NCBI GenBank assembly: GCA_017962445.1
Contig: JAGCVI010000030.1
Coordinates: forward strand, 62,001-126,000
Length of the DNA stretch: 64,000 nt
Reading direction: 5' to 3'
Origin: Bacteroidales bacterium
GTDB lineage: Bacteria; Bacteroidota; Bacteroidia; Bacteroidales; P3
The position numbers and the translations under genes are program-made. The notes below the pieces were generated by a model. The model made no database searches. It had not been told where the DNA came from and was given only the letters and a program-made list of their open reading frames with translations. Shown in pieces: positions 1 to 8,600 of the stretch (the first letter of the stretch is position 1; each line of letters opens with the position of its first letter).

Positions 1-761
1 CGCTCCAGTCCGTATCGTTCGGGGAATCGGGTGGCAAAGATGAGGTCGGTTATATAGTTCTCGATTTTTTCATCCATGTAGACCTCCTTGACCAACTCAC
101 GTGCTTTCAATATGTCAGCAGGCTTCATCATTGCTGTCTGTCTGTTGAATCCTTCGCCGAGGCTTTGGTGCAGAATCTGGCGCTCCTCGTCTTTTTCGGG
201 GTAGGTGATGACAACTTTAAGCATGAAACGGTCCACCTGAGCCTCGGGCAGTGGATAGGTTCCTTCCTGCTCAATGGGGTTCTGTGTTGCCATCACAAGG
301 AACGGCTCTTCAAGTTTATAGGTGTTTTCTCCGATTGTCACTTGGCGCTCCTGCATGGCTTCAAGCAATGCGCTCTGCACTTTGGCCGGAGCTCTGTTTA
401 TTTCGTCGGCAAGGATGAAATTTGAGAAGATGGGGCCTTTCTTGACTTGGAAAGACTCGCTCTTCTGACTGTAAATCATGGTACCTGTCAGGTCGGCAGG
501 CAACAGGTCGGGCGTGAACTGGATACGACTGAATTTTGCATCGATGGCTTTTGCCAGCGATGTGATGGTCAGCGTCTTGGCCAATCCGGGAACACCCTCG
601 AGCAGTACATGACCGTCAGACAACAGGCCTATCATCAGACTCTCGATCATGTGCTTCTGGCCCACGATGTTCTTGCGCATCTCCATCATGAGGGCGTCTA
701 CAACGGCACTCTCGCGTTCTATGCGCTCGTTCAACTCTTGAATGTTTATCGCTTCGTTCAT
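1..761 (-). CDS. MoxR-family AAA+ ATPase (partial, C-terminus off the left edge)
   Basis: The reverse strand reads into a MoxR-type AAA+ ATPase starting MNEAINIQELNERI, with 253 codons visible. Walker A is GVPGLAKT (residues 56-63) and Walker B is ILADEIN with D119/E120. The TPDLLPADLTG and ATQNPIEQEGTYPLPEAQ segments are typical of MoxR. Family knowledge: MoxR ATPases act as chaperone-like remodelers and usually sit ahead of DUF58 and von Willebrand A (BatA/BatB) genes in Bacteroidota. Those partners would lie to the left of this window. The ATG at 759-761 is the first in frame and follows a plausible -7 box on the reverse strand. The gene is cut by the window edge, so the lid domain cannot be judged. 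Confidence 0.93.
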   Translation of the reverse strand, partial: MNEAINIQELNERIERESAVVDALMMEMRKNIVGQKHMIESLMIGLLSDGHVLLEGVPGLAKTLTITSLAKAIDAKFSRIQFTPDLLPADLTGTMIYSQKSESFQVKKGPIFSNFILADEINRAPAKVQSALLEAMQERQVTIGENTYKLEEPFLVMATQNPIEQEGTYPLPEAQVDRFMLKVVITYPEKDEERQILHQSLGEGFNRQTAMMKPADILKARELVKEVYMDEKIENYITDLIFATRFPERYGLE

Positions 762-824
762 TTTCTTTATGTTTTTTTTCCTTTTTTTCTTTCTTTACAA
801 CGCCCAAACAAACGTATCGGATTG

Positions 825-832
825 CAAAAATA
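825..832 (-). promoter_or_regulatory. Candidate -7 box for moxR
   Basis: TATTTTTG on the reverse strand matches the Bacteroidota -7 consensus TAnnTTTG and lies about 65 bases ahead of the moxR start. I see no convincing -33 TTTG at the right spacing. Confidence 0.4.
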
Positions 833-898
833 TTGTTGTGGAAAATTTTTTTTTGTTTTTTTTTAAATTAAATTATGTTCCAATCAAAAAAAAAACAT

Positions 899-906
899 TA
901 TCTTTG
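899..906 (+). promoter_or_regulatory. Candidate -7 box for the T9SS propeller gene
   Basis: TATCTTTG, followed by C, is an exact match to TAnnTTTG and lies 52 bases ahead of the ATG at 959. The region around it is extremely AT-rich. No clean -33 element is visible. Confidence 0.55.
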
Positions 907-958
907 CATGTTATAATTTATGCTTGAAATTAAAAATCTAATTAATTATTAATATCTT

Positions 959-3900
959 ATGAAAAGTAAAAAAGTACTTATCGGTTTAATTGTCGCTGCT
1001 TTTGTCGGCGGAGCCGGCGTTGCGTCGGCCCAAACCAAGGCTAATTACCAGAACAATCTCATCGAAATCGGCCCTGACAACATCGGCGGCCGTGTACGTT
1101 CAATCGTCGTCGATGAGGCTGACCAGACCCACAAGACTCTTTATGCCGGCGGTGTCGTTGGCGGACTTTACAAGAAAAGCGGTTCCGACTACTGGCAGTA
1201 CATTCCTTACTACAACAATAACCTTGAAATTACCCTCCCGATCACCCATATTGTGCAGTTGAAGGACAATACGCTGCTTATCGCTACGGGCGAGGGATTT
1301 ATCGGCAATCATGGTGTCAACAATGACCGTATGTCACCTAAGGGACGCGGTGTCTATCATTTCGACCCCAACACCAATCAGTTCGAGCTCCTGACCAAGA
1401 CAAATCCTGACGGCTATACCGACTGGACCTATGTTAACCGTCTGGCCACTCTCGAGCGCGATAATTTCCTGTTCATTTATGCAGCCACCAACAACGGCCT
1501 CTATCGTTGGAAACTCAACGCTTCCAATCCTGACTGGACCGAAAACCCCACCAAGGTTGTTGATGGCATGTTCCATGACGTGATTATTATCTCCGCCGAC
1601 AACATTGCCTACGCCACCGGCCCCGGCAAAATGTATCGCATCGGAAACGTCACTGGTGAAAGTGCTGCTATCGACATCACTTCGTCGATCGCCTCTCTCG
1701 CTTACTCAGGCCGCACCGAGCTTGCTGCCAACACCGAGCACAAACTCGACACCATCACTGGCCAGTACACACACAAGACTTACCTCTATGCTGTCGTTGT
1801 CGACACCAACGGTCTTCTCGATGCAGTCTACCTGACAAACAACCAGCAGACATGGACTCGTTTGACCACCTCCACCATCGTCCCGTTCAGCAGTGACAAC
1901 CCCGGTACTCTCAACGCCTCCGTTGCCATCAATCCTCGTAATTACAAGTCTATATATGTTGGCGGTTCTAATGTTTTCCGTGGCGAAGGCTTTGTTGAGA
2001 ATGCTTACTACCAGTGGACAAACCTCACCTATAGCGAGAACGACTTGAACGCAGGTAACTACATGGCCAGCGTATATTCCAGTCCTTTCTTCGTACATTC
2101 CGGTATTCATCAAATTCTCCCCACCTGGGAAGTCAACAATGAAGCCGACACGGCATGGGTAATCTACTTCGCCACCGACGGTGGTATCTACAAACAGGAC
2201 ACCACTGGCGCTTATGTCTCCCTTAACAAGGGCTTCAACACTGTCCAGTATAACGATATCGCCGTTGCCCCCGATGCTTCTATCATCGGCGGTGCTGTCG
2301 ATAATGGATGTCCATTCATTCAGGCTCGTGACGCTCACTATGGTAGTGTACCCACCAACTCATGGTATGACAACGATACCGCTTCCATCATGAACCACAT
2401 GGCTAACGTCCTTTGGTTTGGTAACGGCGGTGGCGTTGACGCTTCCATGTTCCAGCAGCTGCTTCCTTTAACACGTCGTTCCATCTTTGTTTCTGCTGAG
2501 CCTGGCCGTCTTTCGTATACCTACGAGCGTAGCGGTGCCACGGAAGTGGGCTACTCGGCTAGTTTCGGCCGTGCTTGCAACGACTACGCAGACTATACCA
2601 ACACCCAGACCTGGACAATCGGTGAGGCTTTCCTCTCCAACCTCGTGGTCAGCAGCAACCCCATTCCACAGATTAAACTCTGGGAGACTACCAACAACAC
2701 CATCTGGAAAGACAGCATCACCTTCAATCTGGATTTCAAACTTGGTGCTCTCCAAGATTCAACATTCTCGTACTTCATCCACAATGGTGTGGCCACCACT
2801 CTTGACAGCAACACTGTCGTGGTTCCCGGTGATAAGATTCTCGTCGCTTCCAAACCCACTTTCAGCTATCCGTTCTACCACACCTTCACCGAGACGTTCA
2901 CCGCAAAAGACAGAATCAGCCACACTGTTCACAACCCCGTCATCAGCCGCGCCATCGTCAACGGCCGTAACGGCAACATCAGTGCTGTCTATATGAACAC
3001 CACTCCCAACTACTACCGTAACGTTTGGAACTATGCCGACAACACAAGCACCGACCCCAACGTCCAGACCAAACTGATGAACTGGGACAAGATATATCAG
3101 GCAAAGGAGAATTATTCCATCGGCGACATCGCTTTCAGCCGCGACGGCAGAAGCGTATACATCAATGTCATTCTTGACTCCACAGGCGAAAGCTTCATCT
3201 TCCGTCTGTATGACTACAACAATGCCGACATCAACAACATCATGAACATGCATGCTCAGCTCGGCTGGCAGGAAGACAGACCCGACTATCCCGAGAATCC
3301 CCGTATCACCCATTACGATACCATCTTCGCTCCCGACGGTGGTTGGTTCAAACGTCCTGTCACTTCTATAGCTGTTGACCCGCGTAATGGTCAGGACAAC
3401 CTGATTCTTACTTTCGGAGGCTATGAGGTTCTTGAACCTAACATGGTTTATATCGCCAATGCCGGCAACCCTGCAACTCGTACCGTTACCGCAATGAGCA
3501 TCTCCGATGCCACCAGTGGCATGGCTACCTCTGACCCCGTCTACTCTGCTCTTATCGAGTGCACAACTGGTGCCGTCTACGCAGGTACTGAGAAGGGCGT
3601 GTTCGTCTCTGCCTCTTCTATCAATCCTGTTTGGCAGTCGTACGGCTCATTTAACGGTGTTCCCGTTACATCGATTGTACAGCAGACCAAGGCTATGCCT
3701 CGCGTAAGCTACAAGGCTTATGACGGTGCCAACCTCGAGACCTATCTCTTTGCAAAGACCAAATATCCCTATGCAATCTATTTCGGTACTTACGGCCGTG
3801 GTATTTTCATGGATTCAACCTATGTTGTAGACCATGTCGCTGAAGTTTGCGACTCGACAGACTGGGGTCTTCTGGGTATCAACAATGTCGACAATGGTGA

Positions 3901-4153
3901 AAACCATATGAGCATATTCCCCAACCCCGTTGTTGACAATGCTACTGTTGAACTCTCTGTTGTCAACGCTGGCTACGCTGTTGTGAAGATTTATGACATC
4001 AACGGCAAGCTCGTCCACAGCGAGAACCTTGGCTACATCGGCGAAGGTGTACATCGCTACAGCCTCGACTGCACCAAGTTCAGACATGGCATGTATCTTG
4101 TCAATATAAATCTTGGCAAGGAGTCGGCTACTTCTAAACTTATCGTACGATAA
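959..4153 (+). CDS. Secreted beta-propeller-like protein with T9SS type A sorting domain
   Basis: A 1064-residue protein with a signal peptide (residues 1-24, ending VASAQ). The body has repeated short beta blades of the form seen in sortilin/BNR-type propellers: IRSIVVDE-like strands, TLYAGGVVGGLYKK early on, and VYAGTEKGVFVS near the C-terminus. The last 80 or so residues are a T9SS type A sorting domain. It has the IFPNPV motif, then VKIYDINGKLVHSE, then GMYLVNI and a basic end, LIVR. Family knowledge: such domains direct export across the outer membrane by the Por system, followed by cleavage or anchoring. No catalytic motif is recognised, so the function is unknown. It ends in a strong terminator and is probably monocistronic. 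The local coding is GC-richer, with C-ending codons, than the flanking DNA. Confidence 0.85.
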   Translation: MKSKKVLIGLIVAAFVGGAGVASAQTKANYQNNLIEIGPDNIGGRVRSIVVDEADQTHKTLYAGGVVGGLYKKSGSDYWQYIPYYNNNLEITLPITHIVQLKDNTLLIATGEGFIGNHGVNNDRMSPKGRGVYHFDPNTNQFELLTKTNPDGYTDWTYVNRLATLERDNFLFIYAATNNGLYRWKLNASNPDWTENPTKVVDGMFHDVIIISADNIAYATGPGKMYRIGNVTGESAAIDITSSIASLAYSGRTELAANTEHKLDTITGQYTHKTYLYAVVVDTNGLLDAVYLTNNQQTWTRLTTSTIVPFSSDNPGTLNASVAINPRNYKSIYVGGSNVFRGEGFVENAYYQWTNLTYSENDLNAGNYMASVYSSPFFVHSGIHQILPTWEVNNEADTAWVIYFATDGGIYKQDTTGAYVSLNKGFNTVQYNDIAVAPDASIIGGAVDNGCPFIQARDAHYGSVPTNSWYDNDTASIMNHMANVLWFGNGGGVDASMFQQLLPLTRRSIFVSAEPGRLSYTYERSGATEVGYSASFGRACNDYADYTNTQTWTIGEAFLSNLVVSSNPIPQIKLWETTNNTIWKDSITFNLDFKLGALQDSTFSYFIHNGVATTLDSNTVVVPGDKILVASKPTFSYPFYHTFTETFTAKDRISHTVHNPVISRAIVNGRNGNISAVYMNTTPNYYRNVWNYADNTSTDPNVQTKLMNWDKIYQAKENYSIGDIAFSRDGRSVYINVILDSTGESFIFRLYDYNNADINNIMNMHAQLGWQEDRPDYPENPRITHYDTIFAPDGGWFKRPVTSIAVDPRNGQDNLILTFGGYEVLEPNMVYIANAGNPATRTVTAMSISDATSGMATSDPVYSALIECTTGAVYAGTEKGVFVSASSINPVWQSYGSFNGVPVTSIVQQTKAMPRVSYKAYDGANLETYLFAKTKYPYAIYFGTYGRGIFMDSTYVVDHVAEVCDSTDWGLLGINNVDNGENHMSIFPNPVVDNATVELSVVNAGYAVVKIYDINGKLVHSENLGYIGEGVHRYSLDCTKFRHGMYLVNINLGKESATSKLIVR

Positions 4154-4169
4154 TAATAATTAGATAGAG

Positions 4170-4209
4170 AAAGAGGTACTGACTGCAAAGCAGTACCTCT
4201 TTTTTTTTG
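4170..4209 (+). terminator. Rho-independent terminator after the propeller gene
   Basis: A 12-bp stem, AAAGAGGTACTG (4170-4181) with CAGTACCTCTTT (4191-4202), has a 9-base loop and runs into a T tract. It separates the propeller gene from tyrS. Confidence 0.9.
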
Positions 4210-4245
4210 TTACAATATAATATTGAATAAAACATATTATAATAT

Positions 4246-5520
4246 ATGAGCAATCTTGTAGAAGAATTGAAATGGCGTGGTATGATTCATGATATCATGC
4301 CGGGTACTGAAGAACAGCTTAATAAGGAAGTTACAACGGCATACGTCGGTATCGACCCCACAGCCGACAGCCTTCATATCGGTCATCTTGTCAGTATTAT
4401 GCTGCTGAAACACTTGCAGATGGCTGGCCACAAGCCTCTCGCCGTCGTCGGCGGGGCCACTGGTATGATCGGCGACCCTTCGTTCAAGGCTGCAGAACGC
4501 AAGCTGCTTACTCCTGAGGAAATACAGCATAACGTTGCCTGTATCAAGAAACAGCTTGAGCGTTTCCTCGATTTCGACAACCCTGTCAATGGAGCCGAGA
4601 TACTCAACAACTACGACTGGATGAAGGACTACCTCTTCCTCGATTTCATCCGCGATGTTGGTAAGCATATCACGGTAAACTACATGATGACCAAGGACTC
4701 TGTTAAGAAACGTATGGAGACTGGCATATCGTTCACCGAGTTTAGCTACCAGCTGTTGCAGGGATATGATTTTCTCACGCTTTACCGCACAAAGGGCTGC
4801 AAACTCCAGATGGGCGGTAGCGACCAGTGGGGCAATATCACTACAGGTACAGAACTGATTCGCCGTATGGAAGGTGGCGAGGCGTTCGCCTTGACCTGTC
4901 CGCTTATCACCAAGGCTGATGGCACCAAATTCGGCAAGACTGAGGGCGGCAACGTTTGGCTTGATCCTGAGAAGACCTCTCCCTACAAGTTCTACCAGTT
5001 CTGGCTCAATTGCTCTGATGTCGACACCGCACGCTATATCCGTATCTTCACTCTCTTCTCGAAAGAGGAGATTGACGAACTTGAGCGTCAGCATGCCGAG
5101 GCTCCAGAGCGCCGCGTGCTGCAGAAAGCTTTGGCAAAGGACATCACTATCCGCGTTCATGGACAGGCTGCATACGATGGTGCCGTGGCAGCATCAGAAC
5201 TGCTGTTCGGCAAGGGTACTACCGAGCAACTCAATGCACTTGATAGAGACACGTTGCTAAGCGTGTTCGAAGGCGTGCCGCAGTTCAGCGTCAGCCGTTC
5301 GGCCATCGAGGCGGGTGCTTCGATAATTGATTTGACTGCCGAGCTGGGAATGTTCGCATCCAAAGGGGAAATACGACGTGAACTCAAGCAAAATAGCATT
5401 TCGGTCAACAAAGAAAAAGTTGGCGAAGGCAGCACACTGGATTCATCAAACATTCTCAATAGTGGATGCATACTTATTCAAAAAGGCAAGAAAAACTACT
5501 ACATTATCAATGTGCAATAA
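4246..5520 (+). CDS. tyrS: Tyrosine--tRNA ligase
   Basis: Class I aminoacyl-tRNA synthetase, 424 residues, normal for bacterial TyrS. It charges tRNA-Tyr with tyrosine in the cytoplasm. The HIGH signature is intact as HIGH (residues 44-47) and the KMSKS-loop counterpart is KFGKT (228-232). [12 protein letters not shown] is the typical tyrosine/ATP-pocket segment. The C-terminal region, about 350-424, has an S4-like RNA-binding fold ([24 protein letters not shown]). It follows a terminator with a 36-bp AT-rich gap, so it has its own promoter, although I do not see a clear one. A start at [12 protein letters not shown] fits the family N-terminus. Confidence 0.97.
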   Translation: MSNLVEELKWRGMIHDIMPGTEEQLNKEVTTAYVGIDPTADSLHIGHLVSIMLLKHLQMAGHKPLAVVGGATGMIGDPSFKAAERKLLTPEEIQHNVACIKKQLERFLDFDNPVNGAEILNNYDWMKDYLFLDFIRDVGKHITVNYMMTKDSVKKRMETGISFTEFSYQLLQGYDFLTLYRTKGCKLQMGGSDQWGNITTGTELIRRMEGGEAFALTCPLITKADGTKFGKTEGGNVWLDPEKTSPYKFYQFWLNCSDVDTARYIRIFTLFSKEEIDELERQHAEAPERRVLQKALAKDITIRVHGQAAYDGAVAASELLFGKGTTEQLNALDRDTLLSVFEGVPQFSVSRSAIEAGASIIDLTAELGMFASKGEIRRELKQNSISVNKEKVGEGSTLDSSNILNSGCILIQKGKKNYYIINVQ

Positions 5521-5527
5521 AAATTTT

Positions 5528-5557
5528 TTTGCATATTGAAAAAAGTTTGTACCTTTG
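5528..5557 (+). promoter_or_regulatory. Bacteroidota-type promoter for the 1819-residue protein gene
   Basis: TTTG (5528-5531), an 18-base spacer and TACCTTTG (5550-5557) fit the -33/-7 consensus TTTG-N19-TAnnTTTG. The coding start lies about 95 bases downstream, giving an AT-rich leader. Confidence 0.65.
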
Positions 5558-5652
5558 CATTTCCAATTCTCGAAAAGTACAATAAAACAGATAGTTAGTT
5601 TAACTTTTATTAAGAAAAACCTTTTTAACAATTTTTAATCAATAAAATTATT

Positions 5653-8600
5653 ATGAAAAAATTTCTACGAACAATGATGCTTGCGGCGCTAATGCTGCCG
5701 TTCGTATCACAAGCGCAGGTTACAACTTTCCCGTATAGTTGTGACTTCGAAGATGCTACCGAAGCTGCTGCTTGGACGTTTGACAATGGCACACTGACTA
5801 ACCAGTGGGTTCTTGGCACTGCGGCCAACAACACAACTACAGGTAGTTACGGAATCTACATCTCAAATGATGCAGGTGCCAATGCTGCATATACGGTTAG
5901 CAGTTCTGCTGTCGCATATGCGTATCGTGAGTTCTATCTCACGCCTGGTGAGTACACTGTATCCTTTGACTGGCAATGCAACGGAGAAAGCACATGGGAC
6001 TATCTTCTGGCCGCTTTGGTGGAATCCTCGGTGACTCTGACAGCAGGCACCGCCCTGCCCACTGGCGTTTCCTACACCTCTATGACCGCCTCTGGCTGGA
6101 CCAACCTTGGCCCCACGAGTCCTAACCTCAAGATGAACTTGAGCACCTCCTGGAACACCCAGACTGCCACTTTCACAGTTACTACAGCCGGTACTTATCG
6201 TATCGTCTTTGTGTGGCGTAATGACAGTTCGGGCGGTACTGCTCCTGGAGCCTGCGTCGATAATGTTGTTGTTACTCAGAATTCCTGCCCGATGCCCTCG
6301 GGCCTGCTGAGCAACAATATCACCACAACCTCTGTAGATTTGACCTGGACCGAGTTAGGCTCTGCTTCCTCGTGGCTGATTTATGTTGACGGCGAGTATG
6401 CTGCCACCGCCAACAGCACATCCTACTCTCTCACTGGACTTAATGGAAATACTGTCTACACTATTTCAGTCCGTTCGCTTTGTGGCGTTGGCGACACCAG
6501 CAATGCCGTTACCGGTACTTTCCGTACCGCTTGCCCCGCCACCACCACGCTGCCTTTCAGTGAGAACTTCAGCGGCTACACTGGCCTGCAGAGTACTCCT
6601 TACTACGGCCCGGCCGTGACTCCCTCTTGCTGGGACTACTACAGCAACGGCACCAACACTGCCGAGACCTCGGGCTCCAGCTCCTACTACGGTGGTGTGG
6701 CTCAGTATAACGGTACCACCTCCTACGCCAGTATGGAGGCGAACAATCCGTACCTCATCATGCCTATCTATGTCGTGGGTTCGGCTGTGACTAGCAGCAC
6801 CTATATCGGCTACGGCGAAGCCCGTGGCAACACCAAGATTGCCATCCTGCCCGCTTTCGCCGAGAACCTGAACACGCTTCAGATTTCGTTCGACTACAAG
6901 ATGAGCTCCGCCTACAGCGCCACCGGTGCCGCCACGACACTTGAACTCGGCTACGTGACTGGTGCCGACATTGAATTTACCAGCATGCAGTTGTGGAACT
7001 CTGTCAGCACCACGCAGCACATCGTTGACCTCAACCTCTCGACCCTTGCTGCCAGCGCCCCCGCAGGTGCCCGCTTGGCTTTCAAGTTCAGCGGCGTGCA
7101 CAACGGCACCAGTACCAGCAGCTACAGCACAGTCTACTGTGGCATTGACAATGTCGTTGTCGAGACCCTGCCTAGCTGTGCCCGTGTTACAAACCTCACT
7201 ACTGGTTCAATTACCAGCAGCAGTGTGGAACTGACTTGGGTTGACGCTTTCAATACAGGTGCTACATACACTGTATACGATATGAGTGACACCAGCTTGG
7301 TGGCCACAGGCATCAATGCCTTGACCTATACTGTGACTGGCCTCAACCCCAACACTCAGTATTCTTTCGGCGTGATTGCCAATTGTTCAGCTACCGACCT
7401 GTCTAACTATACTACCATCAGTGCCACCACGGCTTGCGCTTCTGAGACAATGCCTTGGAGCGAGAACTTCGACGACTGGACTGCTAAGTCTCCTTGCTGG
7501 TCGTTCCTGAGCGGTCAATACAATGGCGGTGCAGGTACCCCAACTACCAGTACTTCTGCTTGGACGCTCAACACTACCTATGGCAGCTATATCACCATCA
7601 GCGGCAAGGCTCTGACGATGAACCTCTATAGTTCAAATAAGTATTGGGCTGTCACTCCGCTTATCGAAATCACTGGCGACGCACTGCTGACTCTCGACGT
7701 GGCTGCCTCTGCTTGGAGTGCTGCCGCACCCAACTATGATGACAACGACACGTTGGCCATCGCTATCAGCACTGACGGTGGTACAACCTTCAGTACCCTT
7801 CAGGTACTTGCACAGAATGAACTCAATGCCCTCACGGGTACCTATACCACTCTCTTTATTCCTGTCACTGGTTATACCGGTAGTAATGTTCGTTTCGCCA
7901 TCTATGGCGGTAGCACTAGCGGCACCAGCCCCTATGACAACCGTATCGCCATCGACAATATTACTGTTACCGCTAGCACCGGTGATATCTGCTATGCTCC
8001 CACAAACTTGACTGTTAGCAATATTACCGAAACTGGTGCTACTCTCTCTTGGGTCGGCACTGCTAGCAGCTATAATGTTTACACCATTACCGATACCGAC
8101 ACCACCCTATACCAGAATGTCACCGATACTTCCATCGTTTTCACTGGCCTTACCGCTATGACGAACTACACTTATGGCGTACGTGCTGTCTGCAGCAGCG
8201 ATGAGAGCCAGATGGTTGTCATATCTTTCAGCACCGCTTGTTCTGCTCTCACCCTGCCTTACACCGAGACATTTGAGGCTACCAGCGCAGCCCTTGGCTG
8301 CTGGTCAGTTGAAGGCCCCGGTAGCTGGGCTATAGGTACAGGAGACTACAGCGCTACTACGGGCGCTTTCGAAGGCGCTACCAACGCCAAGATTACCCAT
8401 GGAAGCACGGGTAACACAACCAAACTTATCTCGCCTGTCCTCGACGGCGTTGTGAACGGTATGACTCTTGATTTTGCCCATATCCAGCGTTCTTGGAGTG
8501 GTGACCAGGATGAACTCCGTGTTTACTACCGTGTTGATGCCGACAGCGCTTGGCAGCAGGTTGCTGAATATACCAACGAAGTGTCTGCTTGGACTGTTGA

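Noticed and set aside
447-866. Forward-strand open frame over the moxR start
   Set aside because: It is antisense to a clear MoxR protein and has no protein-like features.
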